DNA of 64,000 nt from Marinobacterium sediminicola (GTDB taxonomy: Bacteria; Pseudomonadota; Gammaproteobacteria; Pseudomonadales; Balneatricaceae): positions 124,001 through 188,000 of the forward strand of contig NZ_CP092123.1 in the NCBI RefSeq assembly GCF_022343685.1, written 5' to 3'. Both the position numbers and the translations under genes were made by a program. This document shows positions 57,704 to 64,000 of the stretch, in pieces. The notes under the pieces were generated by a model. The model did not search any database and was not told the DNA's origin. It worked only from the letters and a program-made list of their open reading frames with translations. Position 1 is the first letter of the stretch; every line of letters begins with the position of its first letter.

Positions 57704-58693
57704 ATGCCGGATCACGATCAGCCTTTCTATCAGCTTACGCCCGATACCGTCATCGATGCGGTAGAGTCCCTCGGCCATCTCAGTGACGGCCGCATACTGG
57801 CGCTGAACAGCTATGAAAACCGGGTGTATCAGGTGGGGCTTGACGAGCGTGAGCCGCTGATCGCCAAATTTTACCGTCCCGGCCGCTGGAGTGATGCTCA
57901 GATTCACGAGGAACATCGGTTCTGCTTCGAACTGGCCGAACAGGAGCTACCGGTCGTGGCGCCGATGCTCAATGATTCAGGTGAAAGCCTGTTTCACTTC
58001 AAAGACTACCGTTTTGCGTTGTACCCCCGTCGTGGCGGCCGAGCCCCTGAACTGGGTGACCCGGATCACCTGTACCAGCTGGGTCAGACGCTGGGGCGTA
58101 TTCATCTGGTTGGTGGCATGCACCCCTTTGAGACCCGACCGGCACTGGATATTCAGAGTTATGGACGCGACAGCGTCGAACTGATCGCCGCAGATTTCAT
58201 TCCATCTTCCCTGCGTGAGGCCTACGTCAGCCTGACCGCAGATCTGTTGGCCGGTATTGAGGCATGCTACCAGGCAGCTGGCGATGTGCGGTCCATCCGG
58301 GTGCATGGCGATTGCCATGGCGGCAACATTCTGTGGCGAGACGATATGCCCAACTTCGTCGATTTCGATGATGCGCGCATGGCGCCGGCGATTCAGGATC
58401 TGTGGATGCTGTTGACCGGCGATGATCGACAGCAACAGCAGTTGCAGCTGTCGGAAGTCATCGAGGGATACAATGAATTTGGCGACTTTGATCCGCGCGA
58501 ACTGCACCTGGTAGAAGCGCTGCGTACCCTGCGCATGATGCATTACAGCGCATGGCTGGCGCGGCGCTGGCAGGACCCGGCCTTCCCGCGCAACTTCCCA
58601 TGGTTCAATACCGAGCGGTATTGGGGAGAGCACATTCTGCAGCTGCGCGAACAGTTGAGTGCGTTGCAGCAACCGCCGCTACAGCTGTTGTGA
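57704..58693 (+). CDS. srkA: Stress response kinase SrkA (YihE)
   Basis: Eukaryote-like Ser/Thr protein kinase that in E. coli counters cell death under envelope and oxidative stress. The 329-residue protein is close to the usual 328. It shows GRILALNSYENRVYQVGL near the nucleotide site, a Lys in LIAKFYRPGRWSD, the catalytic VHGDCHGGNILWRDD (about residues 200-215) and the metal-binding VDFDDARMAP. It has its own promoter region and converges on a 2OG oxygenase gene with 7 bases between stops. Confidence 0.92.
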   Translation: MPDHDQPFYQLTPDTVIDAVESLGHLSDGRILALNSYENRVYQVGLDEREPLIAKFYRPGRWSDAQIHEEHRFCFELAEQELPVVAPMLNDSGESLFHFKDYRFALYPRRGGRAPELGDPDHLYQLGQTLGRIHLVGGMHPFETRPALDIQSYGRDSVELIAADFIPSSLREAYVSLTADLLAGIEACYQAAGDVRSIRVHGDCHGGNILWRDDMPNFVDFDDARMAPAIQDLWMLLTGDDRQQQQLQLSEVIEGYNEFGDFDPRELHLVEALRTLRMMHYSAWLARRWQDPAFPRNFPWFNTERYWGEHILQLREQLSALQQPPLQLL

Positions 58694-58700
58694 TAGCCGC

Positions 58701-59363
58701 TCAGCGCGGCGGATCGATCTGATTATTGATGCTGGTGTTGACCCTGAACCAGCCGGCAATACTGTAGCGATCCGTCGCGGCTGGCAGGACTTCATGCGGG
58801 AAGCGTTCGCTGAGGAAAATCACCAGGGTGCCCATCTGGGGCACCACCCGCTCCATAACCTGATCGCTGTCCGGTTCCGGCCAGATCAGCAGTTCGCCAC
58901 CCTGATGCTCGTCCCAGTCCGGGTTGAGGTAGAGTACCGTGGTCAGGACGCGGTTGGTCTGGCCACGAAAGGCATCCAGATGGCGTTTGTAGAAGGCGCC
59001 CGGAAGGTAGTGCGCAAAGTGGGCTTCGTAGTCGAACAGCCCCATGAACAGGCGTTGATTCATCCCCTCTCTGAGCTGCTCCATCCAGTCCAGGTACTGG
59101 GCTTCAACGGGAGACTGACGCCCCAGCCAGCGGATCTGGTCGCGGCGGATACCGCCGTGCAACTGGTGATCCTGTTCACGCCCGACTCCCGCCCGCTGAA
59201 ACTGCTGATCATTGAGCGCTTGCAGGTGCTGATAGAGATCTGTGGTCAGGGTTTCCGGCAAGGCCGAAGGCAGGATAATGTAACCGGTGTCGACCAGGGC
59301 GTCCGCGATCTTGTCAAACAGACTCTGTTGCAGATCAAGGGCGAGTTCAGGGGGTGAATACAC
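58701..59363 (-). CDS. 2-oxoglutarate and Fe(II)-dependent oxygenase
   Basis: A 220-residue dioxygenase of the prolyl-4-hydroxylase/2OG-FeII_Oxy type. The facial triad is visible: HLD in FYKRHLDAFRG (about residue 128), then a distal His in FPHEVLPA, with the 2-oxoglutarate-binding Arg in RYSIAGWFRV. The substrate cannot be told from sequence. It is convergent with srkA and divergent from the 3D-domain lipoprotein. Confidence 0.88.
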   Translation of the reverse strand: MYSPPELALDLQQSLFDKIADALVDTGYIILPSALPETLTTDLYQHLQALNDQQFQRAGVGREQDHQLHGGIRRDQIRWLGRQSPVEAQYLDWMEQLREGMNQRLFMGLFDYEAHFAHYLPGAFYKRHLDAFRGQTNRVLTTVLYLNPDWDEHQGGELLIWPEPDSDQVMERVVPQMGTLVIFLSERFPHEVLPAATDRYSIAGWFRVNTSINNQIDPPR

Positions 59364-59446
59364 GACGGCATCCTCTCATTACAGGATGATGCTATATACT
59401 GCTGGGCGTGTGAAAAGTCACGAAAAAGTTTGCATTATGGTGATAA

Positions 59447-59848
59447 ATGACAGCTTCTCCCTTTAAGTGGTTGTTTCTTCTTGCGCTGTCCGCGTTGGCC
59501 GGATGCGGCGAGGCCGTTCCGGAAACGCGCAGCTTGACCGTGCAGGCGAGTGCATATAATTCGGTCGAAGCTCAGACCAACGACAACCCTACATTAGCCG
59601 CCTGGGGCGACACCCTGAAACCGGGCATGAAGGCGGTGGCCGTCTCACGCGACCTGATACGGGAAGGGTTGAGTCACAACACGCTGATCGAGATTGAAGG
59701 ACTGCCCGGCCAATACCGGGTGCTGGACAAGATGAACAAGCGCTGGCAGCGCAAGATCGACATCTACATGGGTGAGGATATCGAGGCCGCGCGGGCGTGG
59801 GGTGTGCGTGACGTGACCATCCGCTGGACACCGGACGAGGAGGAGTGA
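59447..59848 (+). CDS. 3D-domain lipoprotein
   Basis: A 133-residue predicted lipoprotein. The lipobox LAGC gives acceptor Cys near residue 20. The mature part is a 3D domain (named for three conserved Asp), a double-psi barrel related to RlpA and MltA catalytic parts: VQASAYNSVEAQTNDNPTLAAWGDTL, then VAVSRDLIREG and VLDKMNKRW. Enzymatic action on cell wall is possible but not shown. It is convergent with the SDR gene, one base apart. Confidence 0.82.
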   Translation: MTASPFKWLFLLALSALAGCGEAVPETRSLTVQASAYNSVEAQTNDNPTLAAWGDTLKPGMKAVAVSRDLIREGLSHNTLIEIEGLPGQYRVLDKMNKRWQRKIDIYMGEDIEAARAWGVRDVTIRWTPDEEE

Positions 59849-59849
59849 A

Positions 59850-60611
59850 TCAGGGTGGAATCGCCTGGCCGTCCCAGGCAAAGACTCGACCGCTCTGATC
59901 CGGAGTCAGGCCGTCTATCACTTTCAGTAATGACTCGGCTGCAAAGGCCGGCGTAAACAGTTTGCCCTCGGGGACACGCCCCTGAAAGGGCTGTGAAAGT
60001 GCCGTATCGACGGTGCCGGGGTGCAGGCCGGCAACGACCAGTTGTGGCCATCGCCGTTTCGCCTCGATGGCTGTACAGCGCAGCAGCATATTCAGCGCGG
60101 CCTTGCTCGCGCGGTAGCTGTACCAGCCGCCCAAACGGTTATCGCCGATGCTGCCCACCCGTGCCGAGAGTACCGCAAACACGGCACGTCGTGCCGTTGG
60201 CATCCGCGGGATCAGGTGCTTGGCCAGTAGTGCCGGAGCCAGCGCGTTGATCTGCATCTGTTGATGAAAATAATCCGTTTCCAGCGCACGCCAGCTTTTT
60301 TCCGGCATCTTGCCGCCATCATGCAACAGCCCTGTTGTTACCAGTACCAGATCAGGTGCCAGATCACCGAGCCGCTCAGTCGCAGTGGCGATGGCAGACT
60401 CGTCGTTCAGGTCGATGGTATCGCAGCTGAGACGTTGCGGATGCTGGGCGACCAGACTGACGAGCGTTTCCGGTGTAGAGCGGGACAGGGCATGCACCCC
60501 TGCGATGCCCGGATCGGCCAGCAGGGCGTGCAGCAGTGCCTGACCGATACCGCCGCTGGCGCCAACCAGTACAACGTTAATCGGTGAGTTGAACGATGCG
60601 AGCAGGCTCAT
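59850..60611 (-). CDS. Short-chain dehydrogenase/reductase
   Basis: An SDR oxidoreductase of 253 residues with the Rossmann glycine motif GASGGIGQALL near residue 18, the tyrosine-lysine catalytic pair in YSYRASKAAL near 165, and Ser in VLSARVGSIGDN before it. It resembles the C-factor (CsgA) group of SDRs, for which no single reaction is fixed. It starts inside the last four bases of the ABC1 kinase gene, so the two are co-translated. Confidence 0.87.
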   Translation of the reverse strand: MSLLASFNSPINVVLVGASGGIGQALLHALLADPGIAGVHALSRSTPETLVSLVAQHPQRLSCDTIDLNDESAIATATERLGDLAPDLVLVTTGLLHDGGKMPEKSWRALETDYFHQQMQINALAPALLAKHLIPRMPTARRAVFAVLSARVGSIGDNRLGGWYSYRASKAALNMLLRCTAIEAKRRWPQLVVAGLHPGTVDTALSQPFQGRVPEGKLFTPAFAAESLLKVIDGLTPDQSGRVFAWDGQAIPP

Positions 60612-61951
60612 GGCATTTCCCGGTAATGGCTGAAAATGGCATGGACATCCACGCGGGCACCGAGCTGTGCCGCGAGCATGAACAGACCTCCCATCTTGCG
60701 GTGCAGGAAGAGCACATCGGCGGGGGGGGTGTGCCAGGCATCGGGGTCGCTGCTGATTGCCATGCCGCGTTCATGGATACGACGTGCCAGGTCGGAGCCA
60801 CCAAAATCATAGGGGCCGGGGGTGCGCAGCGGCTCGGTCGCCTCCATGAAAATCTCCAGTACCACCTTTCGGTTGGCGGCATCATGTCTCTGGCTGAAGA
60901 AGCCCAGAGCCTCAAGTGCCCCGGCCAGTGCAGCGGCATTGCGGTCGGTGGCGGCACAGATGGCGCTGTGATAGTGGCGGACAAACTCGGTCGGGAAATG
61001 ACGCACCGCGCCGAAGTCCAGCAAAATCAGCTGGTCTTGCTGCAGGCTGTACTGATAGTTGGCCGGGTTGGGGTCGGTCTGCACCGAACGCAACTGAAAG
61101 AGCTCGCAGAAAAACATCTCCAGCAGCAGCGCCGGTATCTGGTGCTGCAGTTCAGGTCGCTGTGCGGCAGCCTGTGTCAGGCTGACTCCGTCAAGGAAGT
61201 CCATGCACAACAGCTGCTCGGTGGACAGGTCCGGGTCAACGCCGGGCAACGCCAGTGCGTCATAGTGACGGAAGTCTTTCAGCGCCGCGTCATAGGCCAA
61301 TAGCTGGCGCTGCTCATGCAGGTAGTCGGTTTCCAGGCGTAACTGCTGCTTGGCCTCTGCCACCAGCGGATCGATATCCATATCCCGTGGCAGCAACCCG
61401 CTGAGTCGCAGCAGGGAGACCACGTTATCAATATCGCTGTCGATGCTGCGGCGCACACCGGGGTACTGGATCTTGATCGCCAGCTCCCGTCCGCCATGAG
61501 TACGACCCTTGTGAACCTGGCCGATGGAGGCCGCGGCGACGGGCTCAAAGCTGAACTGGGCCAGGCGCTGATCCCAGTCGCTGCCCCAGTTCTCTTCCAG
61601 AACGCTGACCAGCTGGGCTGCCGGCATGATCACCGCGTCATCCCTGAGGCGCTCCAGTATCTGCGCCATTTCGGGCGGCAGCAGGGCGCCGGAGTCCATG
61701 GAGATCAGCTGGCCCAGTTTCATTGCGGCACCGCGCATGCGCGCCAGACGATCAGCCACCTGTTCCAGGTTCTTGCGGCTCAGCAGCAATTCGGACATGG
61801 CGGGACGCTGTCCGCGGAGCCAGTGTTTGCTTCCTTCGGCCACCAGATTGCCGGCAACGCGTCCGGCCAGGCCGGTCAGGCTGGCCATGCGTGAGAGGCG
61901 GCTGCTGGGGACGGCCGCCGAGCGGCGTGACTTGTAATCGGTGTCGGTCAT
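60608..61951 (-). CDS. ABC1/AarF-family atypical kinase
   Basis: An ABC1 (UbiB-like) kinase of 447 residues from the ATG at 61951 (GGAAG eight bases before); the frame is open 26 codons further. The ABC1 signature is present as AMKLGQLISMD, with AAASIGQVHKG and the Lys in AIKIQYPGV. The catalytic loop reads DPNPANY where the family normally has DPHPGN, and the metal motif is LLDFGAVR. Such kinases control quinone or lipid metabolism; UbiB itself is a separate gene. It is followed by the SDR with a 4-base overlap. Confidence 0.85.
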   Translation of the reverse strand: MTDTDYKSRRSAAVPSSRLSRMASLTGLAGRVAGNLVAEGSKHWLRGQRPAMSELLLSRKNLEQVADRLARMRGAAMKLGQLISMDSGALLPPEMAQILERLRDDAVIMPAAQLVSVLEENWGSDWDQRLAQFSFEPVAAASIGQVHKGRTHGGRELAIKIQYPGVRRSIDSDIDNVVSLLRLSGLLPRDMDIDPLVAEAKQQLRLETDYLHEQRQLLAYDAALKDFRHYDALALPGVDPDLSTEQLLCMDFLDGVSLTQAAAQRPELQHQIPALLLEMFFCELFQLRSVQTDPNPANYQYSLQQDQLILLDFGAVRHFPTEFVRHYHSAICAATDRNAAALAGALEALGFFSQRHDAANRKVVLEIFMEATEPLRTPGPYDFGGSDLARRIHERGMAISSDPDAWHTPPADVLFLHRKMGGLFMLAAQLGARVDVHAIFSHYREMP

Positions 61952-62046
61952 CTGTGCTTCCAAGGCTCCGGCCTTCCAGAGGGCTGATGTATCATGTGAG
62001 CTTACGCGCCCTGAGCGCGAACGGTGCATGATTGAGGTGTAAAAAC

Positions 62047-62400
62047 GTGGAATATGAGTTCAGGCGTGACCTGTATGACCAGCCGGAAGCGACTGTGGAA
62101 ATGGAACAGGCTCTGTTTGGACGCTGGCTCAGTGAAGAGCTGGGTGACAACAGGGTCGAGGCGCAACGTATTCTGCAACAGGCGGACAGGCTGCTGGCAG
62201 AGCGTCGTGGTCAGTTTGACTGGCACGGCCACGAGATCAGCCTGCAGTTGGACTGTGAAAGTGCCCGGGTTTGGCTGCAGGCAGAAGGGGAGCTGGATGC
62301 TCTGGAGGAGGGCTACGGCCTTGCGGATGAAGCCTGCGAAGCGGGATTGGAAGACTTTATCGATCTGCTGCGCGGCTGGATCGAATATCTGCAGGTATGA
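62047..62400 (+). CDS. yacL: YacL family protein (UPF0231)
   Basis: A 117-residue protein matching YacL. The GTG at 62047 (TGAGG nine bases before) gives an N-terminus VEYEFRRDLYDQ in sense, aligned with E. coli MDYEFLRD; the TTG five codons earlier is less likely. The middle has RWLSEELGDNRVEAQRIL and HGHEISLQLDCES, and the end VEDF-like LEDFIDLLRGWIEYL. YacL has no known function. Confidence 0.88.
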   Translation: MEYEFRRDLYDQPEATVEMEQALFGRWLSEELGDNRVEAQRILQQADRLLAERRGQFDWHGHEISLQLDCESARVWLQAEGELDALEEGYGLADEACEAGLEDFIDLLRGWIEYLQV

Positions 62401-62407
62401 GATCTAG

Positions 62408-62428
62408 GCAGGGAGGAAAATTCCCTGC
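62408..62428 (+). terminator. Hairpin between yacL and the peroxiredoxin gene
   Basis: Arms GCAGGGA and TCCCTGC with a 7-base loop start eight bases past the yacL stop. No T-run follows, so it is a weak terminator. Confidence 0.45.
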
Positions 62429-62477
62429 TACAATCCCGAGTGAATTAGTCAACTATAGACTCCCTGGAGAGTACAGC

Positions 62478-62954
62478 ATGAGCATTCAGATCGGTGATCG
62501 CATTCCCAATGTAGAGCTGCGCGTGATGGGCGCGGAAGGCCCGGAAGCCGTTCACACGGCAGACCTTTTTGCCGGTAAGAAAGTGGTATTGTTTGCGGTA
62601 CCGGGTGCGTTCACGCCGGGCTGTTCCATGACTCACTTGCCCGGTTTCGTGGTCAAGGCCGACGAGATCAAGGCCAAGGGCGTGGACACCATCATTTGTA
62701 CCTCTGTGAATGACGTGTTCGTGATGGATGCCTGGGGCAAGGCGCAGAATGCCGAAGCGATCACCATGCTGGCCGACGGCATCGGCGAGTTTGCCTCGGC
62801 GATGGGGCTGGATCAGGACCTGTCCGGCGTCCAGTTCGGCAAGCGCAGTCAGCGTTACGCCATGATCGTCAATGACGGTGTGGTGGAGCTGCTCAACGTA
62901 GACCAGAAGGGAATCGACAAGAGCAGCGCCGACACCATTCTCGCCGCGCTCTAA
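62478..62954 (+). CDS. Peroxiredoxin, Prx5 type
   Basis: Thiol peroxidase of 158 residues that reduces hydrogen peroxide and organic peroxides, in this subgroup with glutathione or glutaredoxin as donor. The peroxidatic Cys49 is in PGAFTPGCSMTHLPGF, a second Cys74 in TIICTSVNDVF. There is no fused glutaredoxin domain, unlike some relatives. The ATG at 62478 gives the normal N-terminus; the open frame runs 27 codons upstream. It stands alone between hairpins; gshA and gshB in the window could supply its donor. Confidence 0.92.
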   Translation: MSIQIGDRIPNVELRVMGAEGPEAVHTADLFAGKKVVLFAVPGAFTPGCSMTHLPGFVVKADEIKAKGVDTIICTSVNDVFVMDAWGKAQNAEAITMLADGIGEFASAMGLDQDLSGVQFGKRSQRYAMIVNDGVVELLNVDQKGIDKSSADTILAAL

Positions 62955-63143
62955 TCCATAGCTCTGGCAGCTCACATTGGCTGCACCGTCCGGGGCTGCT
63001 TCTTGTGGCCCCTTGTAACCCCTCGGACTACCCTCATAACCGATCAATCTTGTGATGGTCGGCATACCTCGCCTCGCTGAACAATACTGAAGGCACTTTC
63101 AGCACGATCTGGGAGTCATTCAATCCCAAAGGCGGGAGTTACT

Positions 63144-63695
63144 ATGAAACCTTTACGCAAATTGATTTCGGCGCTGGTTCTTGGCAGCTCACTGGGGCTG
63201 GCAATGCCGTCACTGGCCGAAGCTCCTTTCGGCAACAAGGATGATTTGGAACTGGCGACATCACTATGGGCTCTGATGGAATACAAGGGATTGGCCGGTG
63301 ACAACGCCGTTATGACGCGGCCCTACAAGGGTATGCCCCCACACGGCATGATTCTGGAACTGATCGAAACACCGGTGAAGTTGCATGGTCAATCCGGGCC
63401 GTTGATTGTGAAGCGGAATTACGGTGGGGATGGGATCAGTGTGGATGATGTCATCAATGATCCTGCGCGTTACCTGCAGGCGGTTACCATCATGCTCAAA
63501 CGCGAGGCCGGCTACGATGCTGATAACGGTGACTGGTTTTACGTCAAGTACGATGCTCGTGGCAACGTGATGAAGAACCCCAAGGGCATAGCCCTGGCCG
63601 GACGCGTGGCCAAGGGTATGCCAACTGGCTGTATCGCCTGCCATCAGGCGGCTGAGGGTAGTGATTTTGTTTTCAACCACGACCGCTATAAATAG
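63144..63695 (+). CDS. Cytochrome P460-like periplasmic c-type haem protein
   Basis: A 183-residue protein with a signal peptide (about residues 1-25, ending SLAEA) and a C-terminal CXXCH haem c site at Cys163-His167 (GCIACHQAAEG). The body matches the cytochrome P460/c'-beta family: FYVKYDARGNV and the closing DFVFNHD. Family members oxidise hydroxylamine or bind nitric oxide, or have unknown roles. Whether the Lys-haem crosslink of true P460 exists cannot be read from sequence. The ATG follows GGGAG; a terminator follows the stop. Confidence 0.85.
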   Translation: MKPLRKLISALVLGSSLGLAMPSLAEAPFGNKDDLELATSLWALMEYKGLAGDNAVMTRPYKGMPPHGMILELIETPVKLHGQSGPLIVKRNYGGDGISVDDVINDPARYLQAVTIMLKREAGYDADNGDWFYVKYDARGNVMKNPKGIALAGRVAKGMPTGCIACHQAAEGSDFVFNHDRYK

Positions 63696-63701
63696 GCGGG
63701 T

Positions 63702-63723
63702 GCACCGGCCATCAGGCCGGTGC
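63702..63723. terminator. Hairpin between the P460-like gene and fghA
   Basis: Arms GCACCGGCC and GGCCGGTGC form a 9-base stem with an ATCA loop between convergent stop codons. Confidence 0.75.
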
Positions 63724-63728
63724 TGAGG

Positions 63729-64000
63729 TTAACCGGCCTCGAGGGCACTGGCGTGGTATCGCAGGTGCTCTTCAATGAAACTGGCGATGAAGAAGTAGCT
63801 GTGGTCATAACCGGGACGCAGTCGCAGCTCCAGCGGATGTCCGGCCGCGTCACAGGCTGCCTGCAGCGCTTCGGGCTTCAGCTGCTCGGTCATGAAGTCA
63901 TCAGCCTCTCCCTGATCGACCAGAATCGGCAGCTTCTCTTCCGCGTGGGCGATCAGTTCACAGCTGTCCCAGCCCTTCCAGGTTTCACGCTCCTCGCCCA
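63729..64000 (-). CDS. fghA: S-formylglutathione hydrolase (5' part outside window)
   Basis: Only the C-terminal 90 or so residues are inside the window; the gene continues past the right edge. Read on the minus strand they show PILVDQGEADDFM, then EQLKPEALQAACDAAGHPLELRLRPGYDHSYFFIASFIEEH in sense (positions spread over the last 70 residues), which is the FghA/esterase D C-terminus with the catalytic Asp and His. It hydrolyses S-formylglutathione in formaldehyde detoxification; the partner glutathione-dependent formaldehyde dehydrogenase gene is not visible. Confidence 0.88.
   Translation of the reverse strand, partial: GEERETWKGWDSCELIAHAEEKLPILVDQGEADDFMTEQLKPEALQAACDAAGHPLELRLRPGYDHSYFFIASFIEEHLRYHASALEAG

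Noticed and set aside
1-64000. CRISPR arrays, IS elements, prophage genes, tRNA or rRNA genes
   Set aside because: I looked for repeated spacers, transposase-like frames, inverted repeat ends and tRNA-like cloverleafs in the gaps and saw none. A program search could still find a divergent one.

Overview
The window is ordinary-looking chromosome from a free-living, respiring gammaproteobacterium, most likely a marine member of the Oceanospirillales close to Marinobacterium or Marinobacter and related to Pseudomonas. This rests on gene order and protein type, not on any marker gene. The order gshB-tonB-algH-ruvX-pyrR-pyrB-pyrC' and the set metK/tkt/epd/pgk/fba are the Pseudomonas-type arrangements. 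The yrfG-hslR-hslO-pckA run is also known from enterics. GC looks to be in the high fifties by eye. I see no rRNA, tRNA, CRISPR array, insertion sequence, prophage or plasmid gene.

Layout. 1-5.6 kb: the end of a fliL-family gene, then gshA, tex and pyk on the minus strand. 5.7-14.5 kb: a dicarboxylate module with sensor kinase and sigma-54 activator (dctB-dctD), a chemoreceptor carrying a c-type haem motif, and a TRAP transporter (dctP-dctQ-dctM) behind a consensus sigma-54 promoter. 14.5-18.1 kb: a membrane protein of unknown role, ilvA, rpiA, a CueR-like MerR regulator, and an unlisted 41-residue membrane protein gene with a perfect FNR/ANR-type box. 18.2-24.3 kb: an ABC exporter pair of the YbbA/YbbP type, tesA, an orphan CHASE-domain histidine kinase and sodB. 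24.5-29.7 kb: nudE, yrfG, hslR, a PAP2 phosphatase, hslO and pckA. 29.8-36.7 kb: a Gate-domain membrane protein, ppx, trxA, rho, ubiD and a flavin reductase.

36.8-44.7 kb: a long minus-strand block (metK, rsmE, gshB, tonB, algH, ruvX, pyrR, pyrB, pyrC') joining pyrimidine synthesis to glutathione synthesis. 44.9-50.3 kb: tkt, epd, pgk and fba for central carbon metabolism. 50.6-64 kb: a looser accessory stretch with two small envelope proteins behind a possible second sigma-54 promoter, an EamA transporter, an HD-GYP protein, a small conserved-looking protein divergent from a LysR regulator that lacks a normal start codon, a second chemoreceptor, a YbjN protein, srkA, a 2OG oxygenase, a 3D-domain lipoprotein, an SDR, an ABC1 kinase, yacL, a Prx5-type peroxiredoxin, a cytochrome P460-like protein and the end of fghA.

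No obviously new multi-gene system is present. The points most worth a second look are the ATT start of the LysR gene, the haem-binding chemoreceptor, the FNR-box small membrane protein, the unusual AAA+ motifs of DctD, and the sigma-54 control of dctPQM. Protein functions are inferred from recognised families. Promoters, operators and terminators were read by eye and have not been scored by any program.
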